Source of the DNA: Bacteroidota bacterium | GTDB taxonomy: Bacteria > Bacteroidota > Bacteroidia > Chitinophagales > Chitinophagaceae | NCBI GenBank assembly: GCA_003175695.1 | Contig: PSRA01000191.1 | Coordinates: 1 to 62,212 of the forward strand | Direction: 5' to 3' | DNA: 62,212 nt | In this document: piece after piece, positions 54,530-62,212 of the stretch | Layout of the letters: every line of letters starts with the position of its first letter | Position numbering within the stretch: the stretch's first letter is position 1 | Position numbers and translations under genes: made by a program | The notes under the pieces: generated by a model | Told to the model about the DNA's origin: nothing | Seen by the model: only the letters and a program-made list of their open reading frames with translations | Database searches by the model: none

Positions 54530-55494
54530 TCTCTTCGAATCTGGTTGATTCTTGAATCAATGTCCACTGGGCTGTTTACGTTTATGGTTCACATTCGCGG
54601 GCGGTCGGGCTATGATATCCGTTAGTCTGCCAGGCCAAACCTGATTTCTCATATTGATTTGAGAAAGACAACCAGTATTGCAAAGATGAAGCGAGGTATT
54701 CGCAGGTTGTTTGCGATGAGTATGGGGTTGAGTTATGTTTCATTCGTTATCAAATCTGGAAAGCGCCCAGGAATGGAACACACAATCAACTTGTATTAAA
54801 TTGTCTAAAGATTGCCACCGGGATGTTTCAGGTCACTGTATATTTGCTTGTAAGTAATCTTCTTGTTCTAACTCAACCTGTCTCTTATCTATTTTACCAA
54901 CATTTGACCCTATTAGAAATATAGAACGAGCTTCCCAGTCATGGTTGATCATCTATATTTCGCCTATAGGCCACCTTCTTCAATGATCGTGGCCTTTATT
55001 ATTGTGGAAATAACATTGCAATAATGATAAAAAGCTTTGTTCATTAACTACATCGGTTGTCCAATTTTCATAACAGCCATGAACTTCCATATTGTTTTGA
55101 GTCAATGGCGCTCTAAATTTGGGCCTTATCGAATTATATTTTCTGCCAGTCTTAAAATTGCCGTCCATTTGTTGCGCGCAAGTGCAAAAATTAAGAAACA
55201 AAAAAAATATAGATTGGAAGGTGTCTCCTAAAAAGTGTGGCACACAATTAAATATACAAAGGCTTTTTCTCACTCGTCTAATCGAAGCATTTATCCAGTA
55301 GTTTTTCTGGGCACAAAGATTGCAGAGGTTCGTTGGGGGAGCTTTTTTTGAAGGAAAATTCCAAGGAGGTTAAGGCGTTCAACTTCAGACAAACTTTACC
55401 AGAAAGTAAGACTTCTAATCAAGAACCTGTCTCGCACAAAAGTTCATTTTTTTGGTCGATATACACTCAAGTAAAAAAATCAGGTTGCCGACAG
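54530..55494. other. 965-base region without a convincing gene
   Basis: It carries weak hairpins (AGGCCAC/GTGGCCT at 54968-54995) and one 97-codon minus-strand frame (54980-55273) with little protein-like composition. From about 55460 it shows similarity to the leader of the upstream FemAB-like gene: both have AAAAAATCAGG, a GCC and CAGATG just before the start codon. Nothing else is recognisable. Confidence 0.4.
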
Positions 55495-56547
55495 ATGATC
55501 AAATTTGAATGGTTCGAAACATTAACGGAATCGCAGGCAGAAACACTAAAACAATTTTATTATTCCTTACCATTAATTCACGTCGAGCAGTATCCCGGTT
55601 GGAACAATTTAGGTGGAGATGGTGAGTCGGTTAAATATTGTGTTGCTGCAGAAGATGGCAAGTTGAAAGGTTATGTGATAGTCAGGGAATATAAAAAAAT
55701 AGAAGCAAAGATTATTCTCGGTCCGTTGTGTAAAAACGCCGACGATACTATCGGGATCGTTTTGGAAGTGATAAGGTACTACAAAAAGAAAAATTATCTC
55801 AGCCTTCTGGTTTTATTGGGAATGAGTGTAGGCACAGATGCCACTTATATTCAATACAGCTTATTCAAAAAACATCGTTTTAGTTGGCATTTTGATAAAC
55901 TAAATAAGGGCACTCTTTTATTAAAGTTATCGGATAGGGGAGAAGAAGAAATTGTGAGATCTTTTTCAGAAGGCCATAGAAGGGCCATAAAAAAGGGTTT
56001 GGTAAATAACTTCACTTGTAGGGTCCTGCAATGTCCTTGCGAAATTGATCAATTTGCAAACGGGTACTTTGAAATGCTTGATCGAAGAACACTCAGCTCA
56101 TCTTTAGAAAGATGTAAAAGAAAAATGTCATCTATTTATGATTGGTTACAAAAGGAGAAAAAAGGCTTTTTTCTTGGTTTGTTTGAAAATGAAAAAATGT
56201 TAGGAGGGCTGCTTGTTTTATTCAGAGGAGAAATGGCGGAATGTTATTGTGGCTTTTCCTTAAGGGACGATAGAAAGCTGCGCATCAATCATGTTACAGT
56301 TTATGAAGCGATGAAGCTCGTCAAACAACTCGGGATTCCATATTTTGACCTTGGTGGTTATTTTATATTGGTAGATGAAGACGATCAGGTATATCATATA
56401 AACCAATTTAAAAAAGGTTTTCATGGCGAATACTTTTTTTATCCTCCTATAATGTATTTTGATCTGAAGCCATTTGGAACTAGTATAATCCGATTTCTGA
56501 AATATGCAAAAGGGAAAATTACGTACAGAAAAAGAATAAGTCCCTAA
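55495..56547 (+). CDS. FemAB-like GNAT transferase (downstream paralogue)
   Basis: About 350 aa from the ATG at 55495; a longer frame from 55333 uses TTG and a region of poor composition. Colinear with the protein at 33940-34974 over its whole length, by eye about two thirds identical: IKFEWFETLTESQAETLKQF, YCVAAEDGKLKGYVIVREY, HRRAIKKGLVNN, LFENEKMLGGLLVLFRGEMA and HGEYFFYPPIMYFD. The homology also reaches about 30 bases upstream of the start. It differs by a C-terminal basic extension (KITYRKRISP). Same strand as the first copy, about 20.5 kb downstream of its end. Confidence 0.82.
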   Translation: MIKFEWFETLTESQAETLKQFYYSLPLIHVEQYPGWNNLGGDGESVKYCVAAEDGKLKGYVIVREYKKIEAKIILGPLCKNADDTIGIVLEVIRYYKKKNYLSLLVLLGMSVGTDATYIQYSLFKKHRFSWHFDKLNKGTLLLKLSDRGEEEIVRSFSEGHRRAIKKGLVNNFTCRVLQCPCEIDQFANGYFEMLDRRTLSSSLERCKRKMSSIYDWLQKEKKGFFLGLFENEKMLGGLLVLFRGEMAECYCGFSLRDDRKLRINHVTVYEAMKLVKQLGIPYFDLGGYFILVDEDDQVYHINQFKKGFHGEYFFYPPIMYFDLKPFGTSIIRFLKYAKGKITYRKRISP

Positions 56548-56798
56548 GGATGTTATTATCTAGGGCAACGACTATCCAGGCGTGCTAAAACCCTGGGAGT
56601 GTCCTGGCGCAAGTATTCAATCAGGCGCCTAAATGTAATTTAGAGTATAGGCTTACGCCCGATTGACAACTCCGTCTCAAACATGCCTAGCGGAGAATAA
56701 GAAATCCAAATGAAATTAAGCCATATATGACGCGTGATGGGCGCCTGCTGATATGAGGTGGTTTTAAATTTGCGTAATTTGTCCGCATAACTTTGGTG

Positions 56799-57230
56799 CT
56801 AATCGTGGAGCGAAGCCTCAACACCATATCGCATCGCCGCTTCGAGTATATCAATGTTTATATCTTTTAGCGTTTTGAACCTGATGCAATACCCGGTCAC
56901 GCTCGCCTTGCCAATTTTTTTTCCATACGCTTGGGCTAGGTACTTCTTATCCTTTATGCCAAGAACATAGACAGACATGCCGGTTTTGTTTGGGCTCAAA
57001 CCAATTTGAAAAAACTCCCTGGTTGTTCCGTTAGCATACTTTATTGTGTGTAACCCATATCCAATAGTAGGATTAGAAACTGTTTTATTTTCGCTGTTCT
57101 TACCATCATAGAACCATAATTTACCTTTTGGTAATACTTGAAGTATGAGGCTGTGCAACGCCTGCATGTCGCTACGTTTAGGTTCAGGTTGGCTGGTAAT
57201 AAACTTTTTGATTTGGTCTTGTATTTTCAT
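56799..57230 (-). CDS. DUF1801 (YdhG-like) protein
   Basis: A 143-aa soluble protein of the YdhG/DUF1801 family. It starts KIQDQIKKFITSQPEPKRSD and has the hallmark MQALHSLILQVLP ... KLWFYDGK, followed by GYGLHTIKYANGTTREFFQIGLSPNKTGMSVYVLG. The C-terminus is IDILEAAMRYG. Structures of this family are small alpha-beta proteins without an assigned activity. It is transcribed alone, on the minus strand. Confidence 0.85.
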   Translation of the reverse strand: MKIQDQIKKFITSQPEPKRSDMQALHSLILQVLPKGKLWFYDGKNSENKTVSNPTIGYGLHTIKYANGTTREFFQIGLSPNKTGMSVYVLGIKDKKYLAQAYGKKIGKASVTGYCIRFKTLKDINIDILEAAMRYGVEASLHD

Positions 57231-57372
57231 ATTAGATGAGATTGGAGGTTGCTTAAGACGGTTTTAAAGCGAAGTTTCAAAGAAGAAATAAAATCTAACA
57301 GTAAGCAATATAAGAAAATATACATTTATCTTACGATTCGATGTTGACGCAAATTCCAAAAAACATTTGTAT

Positions 57373-57882
57373 ATGAATGATGCATTAACCAAAGAGTTTA
57401 CGGATCAGGCGATAAGAAGAATCAATCAAAATACTGAAAAGATCAGTGCCTGCCTGCCGAAGTTGGAAGAGAAGGACGTCTGGCGTTCACCCAATCAAAA
57501 TCTTAACAGCGTGGGCAATCTGATTCTGCACCTCTGTGGAAATGTCCGCCAGCATATCATCTCCGCATTGGGTGGAGTGAAAGATATCCGAACCAGGAAT
57601 CTGGAATTTTCAACCAAGGGTGGATTGACAAAGGAAGAACTGCTCAGCAAGCTTCAGCAAACGATACAGGAAGCAACGGCCGTTATTGCGAAAATGAAAA
57701 TCGAAGACCTGCTGAAAAAAAGAATAGCACAGGGAATTTTACATTCTGGTGTAGACAGCATCCTGCATGTCACCGAGCACTATTCCTACCATACCGGTCA
57801 GATCATCCTTCTCACGAAACTTTTTAAAAATGTCGATATGGAATTTTACGCCGGCATTGATCTGAACAAGCACAATGCATAG
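57373..57882 (+). CDS. DinB/DUF1572-like four-helix protein
   Basis: About 169 aa from the ATG at 57373; a TTG six bases upstream is in frame. The DinB-type pattern is present: a first helix (DQAIRRINQNTEKISACLPKL), SPNQNLNSVGNLILHLCGNVRQHI with the first metal-type histidine, and VDSILHVTEHYSYHTGQIILLTKLF with the HxxYHxGQ signature. DinB-like proteins bind a metal, and several are thiol-S-transferases. It lies just upstream of the inverted repeat 57959-58145. Confidence 0.9.
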   Translation: MNDALTKEFTDQAIRRINQNTEKISACLPKLEEKDVWRSPNQNLNSVGNLILHLCGNVRQHIISALGGVKDIRTRNLEFSTKGGLTKEELLSKLQQTIQEATAVIAKMKIEDLLKKRIAQGILHSGVDSILHVTEHYSYHTGQIILLTKLFKNVDMEFYAGIDLNKHNA

Positions 57883-57956
57883 TAAGTATTCTAAATTGGC
57901 AAATAAAACACAACATAATCAATATAACATAATTCCCAAATGATTTGAAACGCGAA

Positions 57957-58145
57957 TTAGCCAGCTAAGAGTGAGCTCTCATTGCCGGATTAAAAAATGA
58001 AACGAATTATCGTGTGAAGTAATGTTTTCATACTATCAGTAAAAAAATTATAAAATATTTTAAAGTTACGAGTTTTGTCAAACTGACGCCCACCGAGCTA
58101 CGGCTTGCCGCAGACGGGGCGGTGTAAGAAATCTGTTAGCTGGCT
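57957..58145. other. Inverted repeat with GC-rich hairpin in a 403-base intergenic region
   Basis: AGCCAGCTAA at 57959-57968 is matched in reverse by TTAGCTGGCT at 58136-58145, about 170 bases apart. Between them a GC-rich segment (58083-58126) can fold: CACCG pairs with CGGTG around an inner GGCTTGCC hairpin. The right end contains GTTAGCT, close to the core of attC recombination sites, but the left end AGCTAAG lacks the final C. The rest of 57883-58285 shows no gene. Confidence 0.4.
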
Positions 58146-58285
58146 TGGCCGAACTTTAGTTTGCTTCTGCCAGATGGGACTCGGTTGCTCTCTTTCAGAA
58201 AATGCGTGAAAATGCAAATTTGGGCTGCCCCATTGCACTGCTCACTTGTATTATTGGTTTTCTAAATTAATTTTGAAAAAAAGAC

Positions 58286-59110
58286 ATGACTAAAATAGAA
58301 TTGATGTTATTTAGGCTCAGGAAAAAGTTAAAAGGCAAGCTTAAACGAGAAATGGTCTATCCGACTTACGAAAAGGCGTTAAAATTCTGTTCAATGAAAG
58401 GTTATGAAAACGACGACATAATTAACACGGTAAAAATCAAAACCACAAATTATAGGAAGGCATTGCGAACAGCGGAATATCCTATTATTAATGTTGGAAT
58501 AATGCCGATACTTCAAGCAATTCACAAGCTGGGAATCTATCATCGTCGTATCGTTGTATTCGATTTTGGTGGGGCCGACGGGATTTATTATTTGCAAAGC
58601 CGCAAATGTTTAAAGCACGATATAGAGCTTCTTTGGTGCGTAGTTGAAACCGCGGAAATGGCAAACGCAATGAAAGAATTTGAGACAGATGAATTGAAAT
58701 TTTTTGATTCGCTATCGAAAGCGATAGAATTTTGCGGCCATGGCCCCGATATTTTTCATACTTCCAGTACAATTCAATACACGTTGGACCCCCTTTATTT
58801 CTTGAAACAGATTTGCAATTCTGAAGCACGATATTTAGTCTTCAATAGGCAAAGCCTTAATAGAAACAACTATTCCTTGATAACAACACAAACCTCGCTT
58901 CTCAGTTGGCACGGACAAGGCTCTCTGCCTGCCAATTTTGACGATAAAATTGTAATGTATCCTCACACGAATTTGTCTCAAACATTGTTTGAAGAAGTAT
59001 TGACCGAAAAATATTTGATCGAATTTGCATATGAAGATTTGTCTGGCGTTAAGAATGTGAACAAAGAACCAATTGTTGGATTGTGTTATTTTTGCGAGCT
59101 GAAAAGTTGA
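58286..59110 (+). CDS. TIGR04325-type methyltransferase
   Basis: A 274-aa protein. A Rossmann-type SAM pocket is seen in IVVFDFGGADGIYYLQSRK (about residues 90-108), with ELLWCVVETAEMANAM as the acidic second strand and FFDSLSKAIEFCGHGPDIFHTSSTIQYT after it. The C-terminal motif SLLSWHGQGSLPANFDDKI is characteristic of the TIGR04325 family. Members lie in surface-polysaccharide loci as putative sugar methyltransferases. Here it is isolated, outside the main locus and close to remnants of other genes. Confidence 0.85.
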   Translation: MTKIELMLFRLRKKLKGKLKREMVYPTYEKALKFCSMKGYENDDIINTVKIKTTNYRKALRTAEYPIINVGIMPILQAIHKLGIYHRRIVVFDFGGADGIYYLQSRKCLKHDIELLWCVVETAEMANAMKEFETDELKFFDSLSKAIEFCGHGPDIFHTSSTIQYTLDPLYFLKQICNSEARYLVFNRQSLNRNNYSLITTQTSLLSWHGQGSLPANFDDKIVMYPHTNLSQTLFEEVLTEKYLIEFAYEDLSGVKNVNKEPIVGLCYFCELKS

Positions 59111-59137
59111 AGTTCTATTCTTAGCTAATTGCTTTTC

Positions 59138-59278
59138 TTAATGTAATCCGACTTTAGGTTTCAACAAGACAGTAATCTCCCCATTTGAATATTTAATTGT
59201 CTTTGTATCTCCTTCTTTGAAAGCAAAAACCCTGACTTTTAACTCACCCTGAATAGTTTTTGAAATCGGACAATTCTT
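59138..59278 (-). pseudogene. Fragment of a (4Fe-4S)-binding (YjdI-like) protein gene
   Basis: The minus frame gives TKTIKYSNGEITVLLKPKVG followed by LH and a stop. The start strongly resembles the N-terminus of the small Fer4_19/YjdI-like Fe-S proteins (KYSNGEVTVVWKPKLCIHS as I recall the family), but here the cysteine is lost and the rest is missing. The upstream part of the frame reads into the tRNA-like remnant. It is a truncated relic; family identity is from memory. Confidence 0.35.
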
Positions 59279-59348
59279 TGAGATCCCGCTGGGACTCGAA
59301 TCCAGGACTCCTACATTAAAAGTGTCATGCCCTACTAACCGAGATATT
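59279..59348 (-). pseudogene. tRNA-Lys(UUU)-like remnant
   Basis: On the minus strand, TCTCGGTTAGTAGGGCA resembles a D-arm, GACACTTTTAATG an anticodon arm with UUU anticodon, and GAGTCCTGGATTCGAGTCCC with AGCGGGATC a variable loop, T-arm and acceptor 3' strand. The 5' acceptor half (expected GATCCCG) is not present: CCACAAA stands there. Position 53-61 would be an A-C mismatch, and position 73 is U. It therefore cannot be a functional tRNA, but it is clearly derived from one. Confidence 0.6.
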
Positions 59349-59367
59349 TGTGGCAGTAGAACTGAGT

Positions 59368-60390
59368 TTATTTCCACGGGGAGGGGCAATAGATTAGACC
59401 GGTAGGTTTAAAGTCTCCTCGAATGATGAATGAAAGCTCAAATGATTTTGGCTTATTTGCGGCCGCCGCAAGCTTTGAAATAGTGATGTCATAACTAAGC
59501 CCAAACTGCATATTCTTGTATACCAAGCCGACATAAGGCACAATTGCATTTTTGGACCAATACCAAACTCCACCATTTAATATCAGGTTATCTTGGCCTT
59601 CCTCAGAAAGAATGTATCCGAGGCCGCCTCCAACAGAAAAATAATCAGCATGAGCCTGAATTTGATAAATTCCATTTGTATTCAATACCAGGACGTCAGA
59701 TAAATAATTGTCATAGGCAGCATGTACGACGTATCGAGTAGCCAGATATTGGTTGGGATCTTGCAGCCAGGTTTGTTTGGGTTTGTTAACATGATAAGCA
59801 GCTGCCCCTAAGTCAAAGTCTGTATATTGGGCAACATAAGAATAGAGAAGCCCTGCGTTGACTGATAAGTAAGGAGTCATCTCCGTTAATGCTGATTCGC
59901 CAGTTGGGAGATTAGTATCAAATCCATGGCCATCAAACTGATTTGCAAAATTAAGTCTGCTAAAATCAACATATTTTGAAGTATAGGTGAGCCCAACACC
60001 GATGCCTAGACGATGATCGCCCTCGCCTTCAGCAATTTTAATGTTATAAGAAAGATTGAGCGACGCATAATTACTCTTTAGCACGCTCGACATGGCATCA
60101 TCATGCATCAGCATCACGCCAAAACCAAACACCGAGCTCTCCGGAATTTTATTTTTAAGAATTTTTGTATCATAAGAAACTGCACAAGTTATATACGGAT
60201 CCGCTGGACCTGACCATTGATTCCGATAATTAGAAACGACGCGCCATTTGCCATTTATTTGGGCCGTCAATGCCGGATTTACGTTCAATGGCGAAGCAAA
60301 GAATTGCGAATAGCTTGGGTCCTGACCAAAAACACTTTGAGCCACGAATCCAAGGAGCAACGACAATTTGAAGTGGTTAAGACGAAGCAT
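59368..60390 (-). CDS. PorP/SprF-family type IX secretion outer-membrane protein
   Basis: About 340 aa from the ATG at 60388-60390, which places the signal peptide MLRLNHFKLSLLLGFVAQSV at the start; a longer frame starts 20 codons upstream. The mature N-terminus QDPSYSQFFASPLNVNPALT is the family hallmark, followed by GKWRVVSNYRNQW and barrel strands ending in the usual positions. PorP/SprF proteins are needed for secretion or attachment of T9SS type B-sorted proteins. It lies 10 bases downstream of the adhesin gene, in the same operon. Confidence 0.93.
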   Translation of the reverse strand: MLRLNHFKLSLLLGFVAQSVFGQDPSYSQFFASPLNVNPALTAQINGKWRVVSNYRNQWSGPADPYITCAVSYDTKILKNKIPESSVFGFGVMLMHDDAMSSVLKSNYASLNLSYNIKIAEGEGDHRLGIGVGLTYTSKYVDFSRLNFANQFDGHGFDTNLPTGESALTEMTPYLSVNAGLLYSYVAQYTDFDLGAAAYHVNKPKQTWLQDPNQYLATRYVVHAAYDNYLSDVLVLNTNGIYQIQAHADYFSVGGGLGYILSEEGQDNLILNGGVWYWSKNAIVPYVGLVYKNMQFGLSYDITISKLAAAANKPKSFELSFIIRGDFKPTGLIYCPSPWK

Positions 60391-60400
60391 ACAAAAGGAT

Positions 60401-62212
60401 TTATCGTAATAAAATTGAATTACCAGCTTTACGAATGACACTATTATCATCCCCTATGGCCTCAACGGTCCAGGTGTACACATCACTCACTTGTGGACGG
60501 CCTTTGTATACACCATTCCATCCCTGTCCAAGAACATTCGTTTCATACATTAATTGACCCCATCTGTCGAATACACGGAAATAGACGATTTGCCTGATAT
60601 GTATAGTGATCGGGTAAAGAATATCATTCATTCCGTCATTGTTCGGCGTCCACGCCTTGGGCACCCACAGACCTACTACCAGGCCAGTATCTTGCGGGTT
60701 CTTGATGGTGACTAACACGGTATCAACCGTAACACATCCTGACGGTGGCGTGAGCGTTACATAATATTGAGTGGAGAGCCCGTAATTAAACATTGGATTG
60801 CGAATGGTTGTAAAATCAAGTCCCGCCGGAGGCGCCCAATTATAGGAATATTCGCTACCAAGATTTCTCGCCGACAATTGTACCGGCTCAAAAGCATAAG
60901 TTGAAACCGTCGGATATCTGACTCCGGGGACACCAGGCGTTACGGTCACTGTTGCCGAGGACGGAGTGGCGTTCGAACATGCTGCATCTGAAACCGAAAG
61001 GATGGTAAATGTTGTTGTAATTGCGGGTGAAACGGTTAATGTATATGAGGGTGTCGTAATATTCTTAATTGTATACGTATTGGCACCATCGGTATAGGTA
61101 ATATTCCATGGTACATTACCTGTCAGACTAATAGTTAGTTGGGCATTTGCATTTTGACAAATAGATTGATCACCATTAAATACCGCTGTTGGCGCCTGGT
61201 TGAATGCAACCTCGACAGGCATGATCGTGAAGCAACTTCCCTGGGCTTTTGCCTTAATGTAATAAGTACCTGGACTGGACACGGCGCCTGGATCAGCAAT
61301 TGGTAAGGTTGCTAAGCGATCCTGCCAGTATGAATAGTCGAGACCGGGATCGCTGCCGCCGGTAATGTATGCAGCAGTCAGGTCAACTTTTGAACCCATG
61401 CAAGCGGATGCAGGATTTGTAACAACAATTGAAGGACTGCTGGTAATGGTAACTTTTACAGGAAGCACTAGTGAACAACCTGCAGCATTTGTCGCTTTGA
61501 TATAGTAGGTTCCTGCGACTGACACAGCGCGTGCGTTTGCCAGTTTATTCTGGGCAGCAGCATCCGCCCAATATGTATAGGTCAGACCCGCACTTGAGCC
61601 GGCAGTGACTGTCTTATCAGTAAGGTCAACCGTTGATCCAACGCAAGTGGTTGGTGGATTTGTAATAACCAGAGCAGGCTGCAAAGCTTGGGTTACAATT
61701 ACTGGTTTGATCACAAAGCATCCGCCGCTGCTAGTAGCCTTGATATAATAAGTTCCACTTCCAACGTTTGCAGGATTTACAAGAGGAATCGTTGCTGCCG
61801 AATCCTGCCAATAAGTAAATGCCAGTCCTTGGCTGCTTCCCGCAGTAATAGAGGCGGATGTTAAGTCCGTGGTAGCTGACGCACACGTTGCGACTGGGTT
61901 ATTTATGACTAGATCTGGTGATGGAACAAATGTGACAGTAGTGGTTACAATGCTGTCGCAACCCGCTGAATTTTTAAACATGGATTTGTAAACTCCGCTA
62001 CTAGTTGCTATCGAGCCATCCGGCAAGACAACGGAAGTTTGGCAAGTAGATACATTTTGTGAAGTATTGATACTCGCATTGACAACCAAAGCAAGAGTAG
62101 CAATAGAGTCACAACCGCCGACGGAAGTCAGGTGTGCCGTATAGGTTCCGGCCACGGTTATGGTCTGGCCATTCCAGGTGTATGGCAACTGATTGGCACA
62201 GATCGTTGTGTT
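60401..62212 (-). CDS. Large exported repeat protein with gliding-motility-type C-terminal domain (5' end outside the window)
   Basis: At least 604 residues, open through the window edge (the start is not in view). The visible part begins with a CxxQLPYTWNGQTITVAGTY-like module and continues with cysteine-containing repeats. Three tandem copies of about 80 residues follow (about 61935-61190), each with ITNPPTTC-like, TAGSSAGLTYTYWAD and GTYYIKAT motifs. The C-terminus is a CHU_C/type B sorting domain: WVPKAWTPNNDGMNDILYPI, VYFRVFDRWGQLMYET and GVYKGRPQVSDVYTW. It is a T9SS-exported surface adhesin candidate. Confidence 0.93.
   Translation of the reverse strand, partial: NTTICANQLPYTWNGQTITVAGTYTAHLTSVGGCDSIATLALVVNASINTSQNVSTCQTSVVLPDGSIATSSGVYKSMFKNSAGCDSIVTTTVTFVPSPDLVINNPVATCASATTDLTSASITAGSSQGLAFTYWQDSAATIPLVNPANVGSGTYYIKATSSGGCFVIKPVIVTQALQPALVITNPPTTCVGSTVDLTDKTVTAGSSAGLTYTYWADAAAQNKLANARAVSVAGTYYIKATNAAGCSLVLPVKVTITSSPSIVVTNPASACMGSKVDLTAAYITGGSDPGLDYSYWQDRLATLPIADPGAVSSPGTYYIKAKAQGSCFTIMPVEVAFNQAPTAVFNGDQSICQNANAQLTISLTGNVPWNITYTDGANTYTIKNITTPSYTLTVSPAITTTFTILSVSDAACSNATPSSATVTVTPGVPGVRYPTVSTYAFEPVQLSARNLGSEYSYNWAPPAGLDFTTIRNPMFNYGLSTQYYVTLTPPSGCVTVDTVLVTIKNPQDTGLVVGLWVPKAWTPNNDGMNDILYPITIHIRQIVYFRVFDRWGQLMYETNVLGQGWNGVYKGRPQVSDVYTWTVEAIGDDNSVIRKAGNSILLR

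Noticed and set aside
54968-54995. AGGCCAC/GTGGCCT hairpin with T-rich sequence after it
   Set aside because: Loop of 14 bases and more than 400 bases from the nearest plus-strand stop; no gene to terminate.
54980-55273. 97-codon minus-strand open frame
   Set aside because: Irregular composition without a family; no start context. Described as part of the gene-free region.
55333-55494. N-terminal extension of the second FemAB-like protein
   Set aside because: Needs a TTG start and has no counterpart in the paralogue at 33940, which begins at the same place as the internal ATG.
1-62212. CRISPR arrays, insertion sequences, phage genes and rRNA
   Set aside because: No regularly spaced identical repeats, transposase, integrase, phage structural or rRNA-like sequence was seen in any frame.

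Overview
The window reads as a piece of chromosome from a Bacteroidota bacterium, most likely a Chitinophagaceae-like soil or freshwater organism. This rests on several family-level signs: a TonB-dependent receptor followed by a DUF4249 lipoprotein, type IX secretion (T9SS) sorting domains of both the short C-terminal and the gliding-motility (CHU_C) kind, a PorP/SprF protein, an UpxY antiterminator in a capsule locus, TAnnTTTG-type promoter boxes and AT-rich DNA. No tool was run; family names come from motifs read by eye.

Layout. 1-3714 (minus): an outer-membrane uptake operon (244-aa exported protein, TonB receptor, DUF4249 lipoprotein cut by the window edge). 3886-7227: small housekeeping and metabolic genes (STAS-like protein, Tat-exported sugar isomerase-like protein, PAP2 phosphatase, DoxX). 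7643-11628: exported aspartase, type II asparaginase and an outer-membrane porin, a likely periplasmic route from asparagine to aspartate to fumarate. 11850-14437: small membrane and lipoprotein genes, an FkbM methyltransferase and a RibD/DHFR-like reductase. 14565-18041 (minus): a ba3-type cytochrome oxidase operon (a 40-aa small subunit, subunits II and I, SCO, cytochrome c). 19550-27006: a signalling block with a CheB, a CheB-CheR-PAS protein, a multi-PAS kinase-like protein and a small histidine kinase. 27193-30785: NodB deacetylase, ICMT-like, DUF421, and an acyl-CoA desaturase. 31056-32650: rhlE helicase plus a glycine-rich RRM protein with a terminator.

33940-51370 is a complete Wzx/Wzy-type exopolysaccharide locus: wza, wzc, upxY, wzy, wzx, two GT4 glycosyltransferases, two hexapeptide acetyltransferases, a WecG/TagA transferase, a WcaJ-like initiating transferase and two right-handed beta-helix proteins. 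It is preceded by a FemAB-like aminoacyltransferase, and a close paralogue of that gene sits about 20 kb downstream. 51752-54529 is a two-component block built around the ruins of a hybrid kinase. 56799-59110 holds DUF1801, DinB and TIGR04325-type genes, then a tRNA-Lys-like remnant and a truncated Fe-S protein fragment that look like an insertion or deletion scar. 59368-62212 (minus) ends the window with a large T9SS-exported repeat protein (5' end outside the window) and a PorP/SprF partner.

The most interesting non-gene signals are: (i) seven related hairpin repeats, each lying just downstream of the stop codon of a plus-strand gene between 4.3 and 28 kb; (ii) the paired FemAB-like genes flanking the polysaccharide locus; (iii) a kinase-like protein whose phospho-acceptor histidine is replaced by aspartate; (iv) several gene remnants. 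No CRISPR array, intact insertion sequence, rRNA or intact tRNA was seen.
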